Assembly (NCBI RefSeq): GCF_022603395.1
Contig: NZ_JAIBKA010000005.1
Location: forward strand, 280,819-344,818
DNA length: 64,000 nucleotides
Direction of reading: 5' to 3'
DNA from: Desulfoferrobacter suflitae
GTDB taxonomy: Bacteria > Desulfobacterota > Syntrophobacteria > Syntrophobacterales > Syntrophobacteraceae
Notes under the pieces: model-generated
Told to the model about the DNA's origin: nothing
The model's database searches: none
Seen by the model: only the letters and a program-made list of their open reading frames with translations
In this document: positions 26,783 through 37,070 of the stretch, piece after piece
How the letters are laid out: every line of letters starts with the position of its first letter
How positions within the stretch are numbered: position 1 is the first letter of the stretch
Translations under genes and position numbers: made by a program

Positions 26783-27850
26783 ATGGCGCCTAATTTATTT
26801 TTTCCCGGGCACCAGCTGGGGGAAGCCACCGCCGGCTTTCAGCGCTTCTTGCTGAAGGCTGCCCTACTGCTTTGCTTTTTCCTCGCCTCTTGCTCCACCA
26901 ACCTTAACGCTAAAACCAACCTCGCCAAAAATTCTTGGGGTAAACTCTCGGAAAGTTTTTTGGTCCACGAGAGACCCGTGCAGGGAGACACATGCATTGT
27001 GACTTCCCTGACACAACCCACCAAAGAACTCGAAGTAAAATCTTCCCTGGCTGGAAAATCGATCAACCGGGCAAACGTTGATGTGCCCAATCAACCTGCA
27101 GTCCAGAAGTATGTCCGCTTTTTCAAGGGCAAGGGCCGCATGACTTTTGTCGACGGCCTGGAACGCTCCTGGCTGCATCTGCCCATCATGGCAGAAATAC
27201 TCGAGTCTCATGGTGTACCCGCCGAGCTCATTTATGTGGTCCTGGTGGAAAGCTCCTTTAAGAGTAAGGCGCTATCTCCGGGAGGTGCCGGCGGCTATTG
27301 GCAGCTCATACCCTCGACGGCTCGCGCCATGGGGCTTCGAGTAGACCGCTGGGTGGATGAACGGATGGATCCCATCAAATCCACCGAGGCTGCCGCCAAG
27401 TATCTGCGCCATTTATATGACCGCTACCATTCGTGGCCGCTGGCCCTGGCCGCCTACAATGCGGGCGATGGGCCGGTGTTGAAATCCATAAAGAAATGTC
27501 GCAGCAAGGACTTTTGGACTTTGAGCAAGTACGGAGCATTGCCCAAAATCACACGCGCCTACGTGCCCAAGATTCTGGCCGCCATCCAGATTGCGCGTGA
27601 TTTGGAAAACAATGACTTCAAATCGCCCCGCTATTTGCCGGTCTTTGACTTTGATTCGACGCTCGTCAAGTCTCCTTTGAAGCTCCAGCAAGTGGCCCAA
27701 TGGGCCGATGTTCCCATCAAGCAACTGCGCACCCTGAACCCCTCGCTGCGCCGGGACAGCCTGCCGCCTAACAGGGGATTCACGCTGCGGCTGCCGCCCG
27801 GAACAAGGCACAAGTTTCTGCAGGCCTACGAGAGCTACCTGAACAGTTGA
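26783..27850 (+). CDS. membrane-bound lytic murein transglycosylase, MltD-like lipoprotein
   Basis: A 355-aa lipoprotein. The N-terminal signal peptide ends in a lipobox, LASC. The SLT domain covers about residues 125-250: LVESSFKSKALSPGGAGGYW carries the catalytic Glu (first E), followed by QLIPSTARAMGL and LALAAYNAGDGPV. The last 50 residues (ADVPIKQLRTLNPSL) resemble a LysM peptidoglycan-binding module. It cleaves the glycan strand to 1,6-anhydro-muropeptides in the periplasm. The frame opens at 26756, but AAGGAG sits nine bases before the ATG at 26783. A terminator follows. Confidence 0.9.
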   Translation: MAPNLFFPGHQLGEATAGFQRFLLKAALLLCFFLASCSTNLNAKTNLAKNSWGKLSESFLVHERPVQGDTCIVTSLTQPTKELEVKSSLAGKSINRANVDVPNQPAVQKYVRFFKGKGRMTFVDGLERSWLHLPIMAEILESHGVPAELIYVVLVESSFKSKALSPGGAGGYWQLIPSTARAMGLRVDRWVDERMDPIKSTEAAAKYLRHLYDRYHSWPLALAAYNAGDGPVLKSIKKCRSKDFWTLSKYGALPKITRAYVPKILAAIQIARDLENNDFKSPRYLPVFDFDSTLVKSPLKLQQVAQWADVPIKQLRTLNPSLRRDSLPPNRGFTLRLPPGTRHKFLQAYESYLNS

Positions 27851-27877
27851 CCGGAATGGTCAGCACAGGGGGTTGCA

Positions 27878-27912
27878 AAGCGCCGTCAGTCCATCTGGCG
27901 GCGCTTTTTTTC
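27878..27912 (+). terminator. intrinsic terminator after the MltD-like gene
   Basis: AAGCGCCGTCAG, loop TCCAT, CTGGCGGCGCTT and a T run; 12-bp stem with one G-T pair. Confidence 0.92.
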
Positions 27913-28115
27913 TGCCCGGCCGCTCACCTCCCCTACAGGGCGCTCGTCGACGCGACGATTTCCGCGGCTTTATCGCCCCCTGTTGTTGACACAACCGGCA
28001 CAAACAACATATAGGTATTGGTGAACCCTCTGATACACAGTTTTGCGGAAAACTCCATGCGCACCTGCAGGGTTTTGATGTGTTTCCCAAAACGATACGC
28101 GAGAATCCGGCACCC

Positions 28116-29918
28116 ATGAGACGCACCTTGAAAATCCTATGTTCCGTCGCCTGCCGATGGTTTGCTCTCCTGGCTCTATTGATCGGCACTCCTTTCCATG
28201 AAATCGCAACCGCGCAAACCGGGATACAATATGACGTGGTGATCCAGGGAGTTTCCGAGAGCTCTCTGGTGAAAGATTTGCAGTCCGTATCCGACACCTA
28301 CGGCCTGAAAGAAAAGTTCCCGCCAACAATGCAGCTCCTGCGGTATCGGGCCGAGAAGGATACGGAAAAATTTACCAAGGTCCTGAGAGCGCAGGGATAC
28401 TATGGTGAAAAGACGAGGGTTGCAATAGACGACAAGAGTCAACCTGTCCAGGTCGTCTTTAAGGTGGAGCCGGGCCCCCGTTACACTTTTAAGACGATCT
28501 CCACAAACGTAAAGGATAAGAGCAAGGATCTTGCCTTGCCGTCGCCGGCGGAGCTGGGTCTGATCTCCGGTGAACCGGCCATGGCCAGGGCCGTTATCGA
28601 CGCTCAGGGGACACTCCTTGGCAGAATCAAGGATCAGGGGTATCCCTTTCCCAAGATCCAGGAACAGCGCGTGGTGGTCGACCACAGGACCCGCCATGTC
28701 GATGTAACCTTTGACGTCGATCCCGGCCCGCCGGCACGCTTTGGCGCGACGCAGTTTTCCGGGCTTCAGTCGGTAAACGAAGAAGTTCTCTCCAGGAAGC
28801 TGCCCTGGAACAAAGGGGACAAATTCAATGCGTCTCTGCTGCCAAAGCTGCGCAACAACCTGACCGACACCAAGCTCTTTTCCATCGTGCGCATCGATTA
28901 TGCCGAAGAGCTTGATAAGGACGGCTTGCTGCCCATCGCCGTCGAAGTGACCGAGAGAAAACATCGTTCAGTACGCGCGGGCGCAGCCTGGAGCAGCGAT
29001 GAAGGCTTCGGGGGCAAGGTGACCTGGGAGCATCGAAACCTGTTTCACAATGGCGAACGCCTTTACCTGGGGATCGTGGCATCGCAAATCAATCAGGCCT
29101 TGGAGGGCATCTTTGAAAGGCCCTATTTCTTCAGGGACGATCAGTCACTGGCGGTCAATTTTGCCATCTCCAATGAGACCACCGATGCCTATGACAGCCA
29201 AAACATCGGCAGCGCGCTGCTCATCAACCGGAAAATCAGGGAGAAGATGGAACTGGGCGCGGGACTGGGCTTCCGCGCATCCAAGGTCAAACAACAGGGG
29301 GAAACCGAGGAGTTCACCCTCTTCTACCTTCCCGCCCACTTTGCCTGGGATACGAGTGACAGCCTGCTCGACCCGACCCGCGGCGGGAAATTGAATGTTC
29401 GACTGGCCCCCTATTTCGATGCCACCGGCTCAGGTTCCAGCTTTACCAAAGGATTCCTGGTCTACAGCCATTATTTCCAGTTGTTTGACAGCCCTTTCGT
29501 GCTGTTTGCCGGGCGCGCCGCCATAGGCTCCATTGTCGGAGCCGGTCGCTCCGGTATTCCGGCCGATCTGCGCTTTTATGCGGGAGGCGGCGGGTCCATA
29601 CGCGGCTACGCCTATCAAAAGGTCGGCCCTCTGGATGGAGACACGCCCCTCGGCGGCAGATCCCTTTTGGAGCTGAGTGCCGAGTTGCGCTTCAAGATCA
29701 CTGAAACCATGGGCTTTGTCACCTTTCTGGATGGCGGAACCGCTTTCGACGCAACCTATCCCAACTTTGACGAAACGATCCGCTGGGGGGCCGGACCCGG
29801 TTTTCGCTACTATACGCCCATCGGCCCTTTGCGCCTCGACGTGGGCTTTCCTCTCAATAAACGGCCCGGCATCGATTCCAATTATCAAATCTATGTCAGC
29901 ATCGGGCAGGCCTTCTGA
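28116..29918 (+). CDS. tamA: translocation and assembly module outer-membrane protein TamA (Omp85 family)
   Basis: A 600-aa Omp85 protein. A signal peptide (about residues 1-32, with the AxA-type cleavage near ATAQ) is followed by three POTRA domains (about 35-270) and a C-terminal 16-strand beta barrel; the FYAGGGGSIRGYAYQKVGP segment is the conserved lid-lock/RGY motif of Omp85 barrels. The chain ends in Phe, as is usual for outer-membrane barrels. It pairs with TamB, encoded 44 bases downstream, to move lipids or fold outer-membrane proteins. The frame is open from 28080; I prefer the ATG at 28116, directly before the signal peptide. Confidence 0.93.
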   Translation: MRRTLKILCSVACRWFALLALLIGTPFHEIATAQTGIQYDVVIQGVSESSLVKDLQSVSDTYGLKEKFPPTMQLLRYRAEKDTEKFTKVLRAQGYYGEKTRVAIDDKSQPVQVVFKVEPGPRYTFKTISTNVKDKSKDLALPSPAELGLISGEPAMARAVIDAQGTLLGRIKDQGYPFPKIQEQRVVVDHRTRHVDVTFDVDPGPPARFGATQFSGLQSVNEEVLSRKLPWNKGDKFNASLLPKLRNNLTDTKLFSIVRIDYAEELDKDGLLPIAVEVTERKHRSVRAGAAWSSDEGFGGKVTWEHRNLFHNGERLYLGIVASQINQALEGIFERPYFFRDDQSLAVNFAISNETTDAYDSQNIGSALLINRKIREKMELGAGLGFRASKVKQQGETEEFTLFYLPAHFAWDTSDSLLDPTRGGKLNVRLAPYFDATGSGSSFTKGFLVYSHYFQLFDSPFVLFAGRAAIGSIVGAGRSGIPADLRFYAGGGGSIRGYAYQKVGPLDGDTPLGGRSLLELSAELRFKITETMGFVTFLDGGTAFDATYPNFDETIRWGAGPGFRYYTPIGPLRLDVGFPLNKRPGIDSNYQIYVSIGQAF

Positions 29919-29962
29919 ACCGATGAGAATCAAGCGCTCTATGCAGCAGAGGAGCACAGCGG

Positions 29963-32900
29963 ATGGAACAAGAGGAAAAACCGGCAAAGAGGAGAGTGCT
30001 GAGGTGGCTGGTCATCAGCTGCTCTTCCATGATCCTGTTATTGTTGATGGTATTTGGCCTGATTCAGACTTCTGCAGTCAAGGAACAGATCAGCTCACGG
30101 CTTTCCAAGCTGTTGAGTTCAAGTCCCGACCAACAGATCTATATCGGCGAACTGCAGGGATTCATCCCCTTTACCATCAGGATAGATCAAATCACCCTCG
30201 GCGACCGCAAGGGAACCTGGCTGACGCTCGACAAGCTGTTATTCCGCTGGTCGCCTCTCGCTCTGCTGCATGGGGCGATCCATGTGGATGCCATCAGTGC
30301 GGCTAAATTGGCCGTCCAGAGAGCGCCCCACGCACCCCCGGGGGAGGAGGAAGAAAAACCGCAAGCATCAGAGCCTTTCAAGCTGCCCGAAGCACTTCCC
30401 AACGTCATGGTTGAGCAACTCACTGTCGCAGAGCTCTCGCTCGGACGGGAACTGCTGGGTCATGCCGGGTCCTTCCATCTGCGGGGAAGCGTAGATCCGT
30501 TGCCCGACGCAGCTGGAATAGAAGCCCTGGTGCATCTCACCCGGCTGGACGCAGGACCGGAAACTCGTGTGCAGCTCAGCGCGCAGTTGCGAACCAGCCC
30601 TTCCCGCCTGAGCGTCGATTTTACTTTTTATGAAGATCCCGCCGGCTGGGTTGCAAGCGTGGCAAACATCGAGGACTCGAAGCCCCTTGAACTGACTCTT
30701 CAGGGGGCGGGCCCCCTCAATGACTGGCAAGGCAAACTGAGCGGCGCGGCTGGACCCTACGGCGCCCTCCAGACCAGCATCGGTCTCAACGCCACCGATC
30801 CCATAACGCTCGCCCTGAAGGGCAAATATTCCATTGGGAGCCTGATCGATTCTCCGCAACTGAATCCTTTGCTCGGCTCGGGAATTGATTTTGATTTTCT
30901 CGGCCGCGCGCAACCCTCCGAGCGGGCGGAAATCACCCAGTTCACGATTCGCGTCGAAAAAACCCGGGCAAACCTGGCGGGAGAGTTCGACTTCAAGAAG
31001 CAGCACTTCAAGTCCCGGTTTGATCTGACCATGGACAACTTGAACGTTTTGGAAGCACTGGCGGGTACGCCTCTGGCAGGCACGCTTGCTCTCGCAGGCT
31101 CCTTCGCAGGCCCGGTACATCAGCCGCACGGCGAGCTTTCCGCAGTGCTGCACGAGGTACAGGCTCAGGGTTACCGGCTCGATTCGGCCGAAACAAAGCT
31201 GCAACTGGCACCGCTTGATCGAGACGCGACCAGTTTTTCAGGCGTCACGGTAAGCGGCGAGGGCAAGGCCGAAGGTTTGGCTTCCTTGGCCGGCAAGGGT
31301 CTTCCAGAACAGGATCTTCATTGGAATCTCAATGGCAAGGTGCAGGGGGACCGAACGGTTTCCATCGAATCCTTTAATATAACAGGGAAGCAGCTTCGCT
31401 TCAAACTGGCGGGAGATTACGACCCCGAAAGCATGGCCGGAAAAGCGGACGTCGATCTGCAAATCGACGACCTGAGACCCGTCACGAGCCTGGTCGGTGA
31501 ACCGCTGCCCGGATCCCTGTCATTGGCAGCCAACTTCACGGGAGACGGACGCAGCCGCTCGGCGGCCGGGCACCTGCAGGGACTGGTGCGGACCGCCGCC
31601 GGATTTCCGGAGAAAATCGCGGCCCTGCTGGGGCAGCAAACCGCTTTTTCAGCAGAATTTGATTTGGCCGAGGGAGCCAGACTGGAAGTGCCCGATCTGC
31701 GCATTGAAAGCTCTGTCTTCCAATTGGGGGCAACGCTGTCCGCCGATCTCACCGGCAACACTGTGCTGGCAGGATGGCAACTGGAGGTCCCCGACCTGGC
31801 GCCCCTGACCCCGTTGGCCGGCCGCACGTTATCCGGCAGCATGCGGTCTGAGGGTGACCTCGAGGGACCGCTGGACGCCGCCCGCGCGACCGTAACCGTC
31901 CAGGGCAATCGCATTGCCCTGGACGATTTGAAGCTTGAAAAGATCCAGTTGGATGCCGGCGCTGAAAATCTCCCCAAATCTCCCCATGGCGAGGTGACCC
32001 TCACTCTCCAGAAAAAATCCGCGCAGATTAAGGCAGCCACCGCTTTCTCCCTGCAGGAACGGCAACTGGCGCTGCAGCCTTTGACTCTGCAGGCTCCCGG
32101 CACGGAGTTGCAGGGAGAGCTGACCGCCGATCTCGAAAAGACTCTTGTGAAGGGCTACCTCAAAGCGAAAATTAAGAACTTATCGGAGCTGGGCAGGTTT
32201 CTCGAGCAAACCATGGCGGGCAGCGGCGCCCTTGACGTAGAATTGACCCCGGGTAAGAAGGGCCAGGACGTCAAGGCGCTCCTCAACGCAAAGGGTCTCT
32301 CCACCCCTTTCGCCAAACTGCGCCAGCTCGATCTTTCCGCAGACCTGCAGGATGTGCTCGCAGCACCCCAGGGAAGCGCGGTAGTGAAGCTCAAGGATTT
32401 TGAAAGCTCCGATCTGACCATCCGCGAACTCGATTTGAAAGCCTCCGGCGGCGAACAGGGGATGACCTTTCAAACCACTATCAAGGGTCGTTCGATGACC
32501 CCATTCAGCCTGACAACCAAAGGGTTCGTCGGTCTGGCGGGAGAACAGAAAAAAATCCGTATCGACACCTTCACTGGAAAACTCGACGAGTATCCCATCA
32601 AGCTCTTCAAGCCACTCACCGTCAGCATGGAGACCAACCGCCTGGCCCTCGACAGCCTGGCGTTGGGGCTGGGCCGGGGCAAGGTGCAGGGATCGGGCCG
32701 CATGGGCGATAGACAGGTCAAGCTGGAGGCCGGTTTCGATGACATACCTCTGGAGCTCTCGAGCCTCTTCGGAGGACCTGACATCAGCGGCTCCGCCCAG
32801 GGGCGCGTGCAATTGAGCGGCGCCTCCACCAGCCCCAGAGCCGAGCTGGATCTGCGCCTCAGGGATGTACGTTCGGCAGAGCCCGATTTGAAGGATCTGC

Positions 32901-34369
32901 CGCCGCTCCAGTTAACGGCCCTCGCCCGCCTTCAGCAGAATGCGCTGAGCTTGACCAGTGAGCTTCAAGGCCTTACCGAAAAGCCGGCCAAGGCCACTGT
33001 TAAGGTTCCTGCCACGTTCTCCCTGGAACCCTTTGCTTTCACGCTGCCCGAAAACGGGACAATCGACGGCCGCCTGGACCTGGAAGCCAACCTTGCCAGG
33101 GTCTCCCGGTTCGTCCCACTGGATGCCCAGATCCTTGCCGGCAGGGCCGTCGCCAGTGTCGGCATCGGCGGACGCATGGCCGCCCCCCTGCTCAACGGCT
33201 TTTTAGCCCTGACCGACGTTTCCTACCAGAACTTTGTCACGGGAACGGTGCTGAAGCATTTGAATGCGAGAATCGTTGCCGATGGGCAACAATTCACCAT
33301 CGAAAATTTCCAGGCAACGGACGGCGGCAGCGGCAGCATAAAGGCCTCGGGCCGGGTAAACGTCGACCAGGAGAAAAATTTCCCCGTTGACCTGAATCTC
33401 ACCCTGATGAACGCCACCCTGGTTCGCCGGCCCGATGCAACCGCGCAGGTCGACGGGAATATCGCCGTTGCCGGCAGCGCCGCCGCTATGGATGTCACCG
33501 GAAATCTGCGTGTGGCTCCGGCCGAGATCAATCTTCCCCAGCGCCTTCCCGCCGAGATGACGGAACTGAACGTCATTGAAATCCACGGGAAAAACGGCAA
33601 TGGGAAAACCCCGCAGGAAGCCGAGGCACCAACGAGCGCTCCTGTAAAGCTGGCGTTGAACATCCAGGTGAACCTGCCGAACCGAATTTACGTCCGCGGC
33701 TGGGGACTCGATTCCGAATGGAGGGGCAAGCTCGACATCACCGGCACGGCAGATAAACCGAGCATCGTGGGCTCACTTTCTTCGATCCGCGGGAAAGTCG
33801 ACTTTTTGAACAAGAGCTTTGACATTGTCCGGGGAACCATCACGTTTTTTGGAAGCAGCCCGCCCATGCCCAATGTGGATATCGTTGCCGAATCCAAGGT
33901 CAAGGACATTACCGCCAAGATAGCTTTCACGGGCCCCGCTGCGAATCCCGAAATGGTTCTCTCATCAACCCCTCCGCTGCCCTCGGACGAAGTCCTGGCA
34001 AAGCTCCTGTTTGGCCGCAGCGCTACCGAAATCACGCCTTCTCAGGCTCTGCAGCTGGCCATGATAGCCCGGTCGCTGACCGGCGCAGGCGGTGCTGGAG
34101 GGCAAAGGGATTTCATGTCACGGACACGCAAATTCCTGGGGGTGGACACCCTGGAATTCAACAGCGCCGGCGAGGGGTTGGGCAGCGGTACTGTGGGTGT
34201 CGGCAAATACCTCACGGAAGGAGTGCGGCTGGATGTCGAAAAGGGCATCGGGGAAGGCGCCAATAAGGCGTCCATTGAGGTGGAAGTCACCCCCAACATC
34301 ACCGTTGAAAGCGAAGTGGGATCCGACAGCACCAGCGGCATCGGGGTTAACTGGAAATACGACTACTGA
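29963..34369 (+). CDS. tamB: translocation and assembly module inner-membrane protein TamB
   Basis: A 1468-aa AsmA-like/TamB protein. An N-terminal signal anchor (about residues 14-36) is followed by a very long periplasmic region of repeated beta-strand segments that forms the lipid-binding groove. The C-terminal DUF490/TamB domain includes NLPNRIYVRGWGLDSEW, SSIRGKVDFLNKSFD and LLFGRSATEITPSQ, and the protein ends in a terminal beta strand (GIGVNWKYDY). With TamA it spans the envelope. Start at ATG behind AGAGGAGC. Length is within the family's range (about 1200-1500). Confidence 0.95.
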   Translation: MEQEEKPAKRRVLRWLVISCSSMILLLLMVFGLIQTSAVKEQISSRLSKLLSSSPDQQIYIGELQGFIPFTIRIDQITLGDRKGTWLTLDKLLFRWSPLALLHGAIHVDAISAAKLAVQRAPHAPPGEEEEKPQASEPFKLPEALPNVMVEQLTVAELSLGRELLGHAGSFHLRGSVDPLPDAAGIEALVHLTRLDAGPETRVQLSAQLRTSPSRLSVDFTFYEDPAGWVASVANIEDSKPLELTLQGAGPLNDWQGKLSGAAGPYGALQTSIGLNATDPITLALKGKYSIGSLIDSPQLNPLLGSGIDFDFLGRAQPSERAEITQFTIRVEKTRANLAGEFDFKKQHFKSRFDLTMDNLNVLEALAGTPLAGTLALAGSFAGPVHQPHGELSAVLHEVQAQGYRLDSAETKLQLAPLDRDATSFSGVTVSGEGKAEGLASLAGKGLPEQDLHWNLNGKVQGDRTVSIESFNITGKQLRFKLAGDYDPESMAGKADVDLQIDDLRPVTSLVGEPLPGSLSLAANFTGDGRSRSAAGHLQGLVRTAAGFPEKIAALLGQQTAFSAEFDLAEGARLEVPDLRIESSVFQLGATLSADLTGNTVLAGWQLEVPDLAPLTPLAGRTLSGSMRSEGDLEGPLDAARATVTVQGNRIALDDLKLEKIQLDAGAENLPKSPHGEVTLTLQKKSAQIKAATAFSLQERQLALQPLTLQAPGTELQGELTADLEKTLVKGYLKAKIKNLSELGRFLEQTMAGSGALDVELTPGKKGQDVKALLNAKGLSTPFAKLRQLDLSADLQDVLAAPQGSAVVKLKDFESSDLTIRELDLKASGGEQGMTFQTTIKGRSMTPFSLTTKGFVGLAGEQKKIRIDTFTGKLDEYPIKLFKPLTVSMETNRLALDSLALGLGRGKVQGSGRMGDRQVKLEAGFDDIPLELSSLFGGPDISGSAQGRVQLSGASTSPRAELDLRLRDVRSAEPDLKDLPPLQLTALARLQQNALSLTSELQGLTEKPAKATVKVPATFSLEPFAFTLPENGTIDGRLDLEANLARVSRFVPLDAQILAGRAVASVGIGGRMAAPLLNGFLALTDVSYQNFVTGTVLKHLNARIVADGQQFTIENFQATDGGSGSIKASGRVNVDQEKNFPVDLNLTLMNATLVRRPDATAQVDGNIAVAGSAAAMDVTGNLRVAPAEINLPQRLPAEMTELNVIEIHGKNGNGKTPQEAEAPTSAPVKLALNIQVNLPNRIYVRGWGLDSEWRGKLDITGTADKPSIVGSLSSIRGKVDFLNKSFDIVRGTITFFGSSPPMPNVDIVAESKVKDITAKIAFTGPAANPEMVLSSTPPLPSDEVLAKLLFGRSATEITPSQALQLAMIARSLTGAGGAGGQRDFMSRTRKFLGVDTLEFNSAGEGLGSGTVGVGKYLTEGVRLDVEKGIGEGANKASIEVEVTPNITVESEVGSDSTSGIGVNWKYDY

Positions 34370-34388
34370 TGGGGAGAGTTGACCGGAG

Positions 34389-34574
34389 ATGAGCATCAGA
34401 CTGCTGGCCGTTGAACTGTATCGCGTCATCAAGCAGGTGGAGCAGCTGGAAAAGCACATGCAAGATCCCTCTCTGACCCAGGCGCAACGGGACCGGACAG
34501 CCGGGGAGCTGAGGAAAGCACGGCTTGAAAGGGACCGCATCAAAGCCATGCTGGAAGGGGCGAAGGCAAAATAA
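34389..34574 (+). CDS. small coiled-coil hypothetical protein
   Basis: A 61-aa protein, helical and charged throughout (QVEQLEKHMQDPSLTQAQRD, then a GELRKARLERDRIKAMLEG segment), so a two-helix hairpin or coiled coil is expected. ATG behind a GGAG site, 19 bases after tamB and on the same strand, so co-transcribed. I do not recognise a family. Confidence 0.7.
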   Translation: MSIRLLAVELYRVIKQVEQLEKHMQDPSLTQAQRDRTAGELRKARLERDRIKAMLEGAKAK

Positions 34575-34621
34575 CCCGCCCCTTGCAGCCAAAGTGTTGA
34601 TGTTCAGTGCATCGGCTCCAT

Positions 34622-35074
34622 TCACTCAACGACCCACACCGTGCAATCCCTGGCTTCCCGGACAATCTTGTTGGACACGCTGCCAAACAGAAATTCCTCT
34701 TTCTTGCTCATGCCGCGCCTTCCTACCACGATGGTGCCGTAACTTCCCGCTTCACACTCCTTGAGGATCAACTCGGCCACACTGACCGGTTTGCTGCAGA
34801 TCTGGATTTTGAGGTGAACGTTTTTCTCGGGAATCTCATGCTCCGTCAGTTTGCGCGCGGCCTGCTCCATGAGACCGAGGGTCTCGCTCCGCTTCTGTTC
34901 CACATAATCCATGCGCTCTCTTTCGTCGGGCATGATATCCGTCGAAGGCTCCTTGATGACATTCAAAAGCGTGACATCAACGGCCGCGTGGCATTGCATC
35001 ATCCTGGCGACATAATCGACGGCTTTGAGCGAATTTTCCGACAAATCAATGGCGATCAAAATCTTGTTCATCAT
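34622..35074 (-). CDS. universal stress protein (UspA family)
   Basis: A 150-aa single-domain Usp. The N-terminal ILIAIDLSENS strand and the ATP-binding GRRGMSKKEEFLFGSVSNKI motif (Gly-2x-Gly-9x-Gly-Ser) near the C-terminus place it in the ATP-binding UspA class. The frame continues upstream to 35110; AGAGGAAAGGTG favours the ATG at 35074. It follows a minus-strand kinase-like gene by 29 bases and is probably transcribed with it. Confidence 0.93.
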   Translation of the reverse strand: MMNKILIAIDLSENSLKAVDYVARMMQCHAAVDVTLLNVIKEPSTDIMPDERERMDYVEQKRSETLGLMEQAARKLTEHEIPEKNVHLKIQICSKPVSVAELILKECEAGSYGTIVVGRRGMSKKEEFLFGSVSNKIVREARDCTVWVVE

Positions 35075-35103
35075 GGGCACACCTTTCCTCTCAACAAATC
35101 CTG

Positions 35104-36075
35104 TCAACAAGGCAACAGATCAGACTCACACACCCTCAAGTCATGCAACAGCTCATCGCTGGTCTCGTAAAACACCTCGGCACCCTGGCTGAAATGGAGC
35201 AGCACATGATTCAAGCTGTTCGGGATGTAAGGAAAAAGCTTCTGCAGGTTTGCCACCCGATGCTTGAAGAACAGCGACAAATCCCCCGGAGCCAGGCACG
35301 ACCGCATCTCGATGCCGGGAGGACCGCACGCATTCAGATCAGGAATGTTATGAAAACCCTTTCCCACCGTGAACAGCAAAATATTGCCCAGGCCATAGAG
35401 ATCCACACCGAACGGGTTTTCCGCCCACTCGTAGGTGTAATCAAAATCTATCCAGATGTACCTCCTGGAGCCTCGTTCGATAAAAATGTGATCGTTGCGT
35501 ATGTCCCCGTGGACCTCTCCCGCCTGGTGCAACCTGTGAATCGCCTCCACACACTGGATGACATTCTGCAGGACCTCGGGGAAGTGTTCGTGAAAATATT
35601 GTTCATGATCCTGTGCAAGATTATTGATGTAGTCATAGAACCTTGTGCCCTGAATTTTGTCGATGATCCTGATGCAGTTACCGGAGCTGTCCTCGATGGT
35701 GAAGCCCTTCATGAAATAAGGATCGTCCCTGGTCTTCTCGAGGATTCGTCCCTCCTTGACCGGACTGCGAAAACACTTGATGGGTAACGAACCGATGCGC
35801 ATGGTGAAGGATTCATGAAACACGAGCTTGATGATTTTGTGGCTTCCGTCGGCAAGATCGATGGCCTTCTTGACCCAGAATTTCGGTTCCCCGTCCAACC
35901 CGAACCGCCCTTCCGTCTCTTCGCCGCGGACCAGATAGTAATTTCCCGCCAGCTCCAGGACATCGTCGGCTTGAATATTCATAAATTCAGTGGTATCTGT
36001 TACTATATTTAACTGGCCGCGAAGAGGAAATCTTGAATATTCTTCGATTTTTTCTCTTAAAAGCGATTCGTTCAT
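35104..36075 (-). CDS. protein-kinase-like protein
   Basis: A 323-aa protein. The catalytic loop HGDIRNDH (189-196) and a metal-binding IDFDY (209-213) match the kinase-like superfamily, closer to atypical (RIO/APH-like) than to Hanks-type kinases. A Lys in KIIKLVF (about 80-86) may be the ATP-anchoring lysine. The N-terminal 60 residues are a separate small domain. No transmembrane segment is present, so it acts in the cytoplasm. It is paired with a universal stress protein gene. The substrate is unknown. Confidence 0.8.
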   Translation of the reverse strand: MNESLLREKIEEYSRFPLRGQLNIVTDTTEFMNIQADDVLELAGNYYLVRGEETEGRFGLDGEPKFWVKKAIDLADGSHKIIKLVFHESFTMRIGSLPIKCFRSPVKEGRILEKTRDDPYFMKGFTIEDSSGNCIRIIDKIQGTRFYDYINNLAQDHEQYFHEHFPEVLQNVIQCVEAIHRLHQAGEVHGDIRNDHIFIERGSRRYIWIDFDYTYEWAENPFGVDLYGLGNILLFTVGKGFHNIPDLNACGPPGIEMRSCLAPGDLSLFFKHRVANLQKLFPYIPNSLNHVLLHFSQGAEVFYETSDELLHDLRVCESDLLPC

Positions 36076-36238
36076 GGTGCTCCCGTCAGTTTTCGAAAGG
36101 TTTTTGTCAATGCTCTCAGGAAAAAACGGCTAACATGGTCAAACCGTCGGCACTGTTCACTTTGTATCATGTCAGACCTTAAATGCGAAGGAGAATGCGC
36201 GGTCACCCTTTGCTCATTCAACAACGGAGAGAGTGCTC

Positions 36239-37018
36239 ATGAAAGTTGTGTTTTTGGGTGTCGGGGAAGCGTGCGACGAAACCTTGCCCAACACCTCCAT
36301 CTGGCTGCAGGCCGAAGGGGATAACGGCGGATGGCAATCCATTCTGCTGGACTGCGGCCCCACCGTGACGCCCCTTTATTTCAGACAGACAACCGATCCG
36401 GACAATTTGGATGCCGTATGGATTTCCCACTTTCACGGGGACCATTTTTTCGGCGTGCCCACCCTGCTGTTGAGGCTGTGGGAAATGAAGCGGCGCAAGC
36501 CTCTCATTCTGGCGGGACCATCCGGGATTGAACAGGTCATTCAAGCAACCATGGATCTGGCCTATCCCGGCTTTCTCAATAAATTGACCTACCGGCTCGT
36601 GTTCGAGGAGATGGAACCCCAACGGGGTGACTCGGCCATGCTGGGATTGCGCTGGCGGACGGCACAAAACGGCCACGGGCAGCGAGATCTTGCCATACGC
36701 ATTGATAATGAAACGGCATCAATTTTTTACAGCGGCGACGGCTCGCCAACGCCGGACACCCTTGCCCTCGCCCGGGGGTGTCATCTGATCATCCATGAAG
36801 CATTTGATGTCGAGGAGAACACCCCGGGCCACGGCACGGTCCAAAAGTGCATTGCGTTTGCCCGCGAGGCTGCCGCACGCAGTTTGGCCCTGGTTCATAT
36901 CCAGCGCGATGTGAGAAAAAGGCGCTACGGTGAAATCCTGCAGATTGTGGAGGGGGCGGACGACTTTCGCGTCACCATACCGGCACCGGGTGATGTGGCG
37001 GATCTGCAAGAATTTTGA
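36239..37018 (+). CDS. MBL-fold metallo-hydrolase, RNase Z-like
   Basis: A 259-aa metallo-beta-lactamase fold protein. The HFHGDH zinc motif lies near residue 66 (SHFHGDHFFGVPTLLLRLW), with later ligands in FYSGDGSP (Asp) and PGHGTVQ (His). The strand pattern and SHFHGDH followed by LLLRLWEMKRRKPL resemble RNase Z/ElaC-type proteins, but the substrate cannot be read from sequence. ATG behind GGAGAGAG. It precedes glnA by 52 bases on the same strand. Confidence 0.85.
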   Translation: MKVVFLGVGEACDETLPNTSIWLQAEGDNGGWQSILLDCGPTVTPLYFRQTTDPDNLDAVWISHFHGDHFFGVPTLLLRLWEMKRRKPLILAGPSGIEQVIQATMDLAYPGFLNKLTYRLVFEEMEPQRGDSAMLGLRWRTAQNGHGQRDLAIRIDNETASIFYSGDGSPTPDTLALARGCHLIIHEAFDVEENTPGHGTVQKCIAFAREAAARSLALVHIQRDVRKRRYGEILQIVEGADDFRVTIPAPGDVADLQEF

Positions 37019-37070
37019 TGGTTGGTGAACAAGAAGGATTTCTTCAATATACCTCACAAGGAGAACGATC

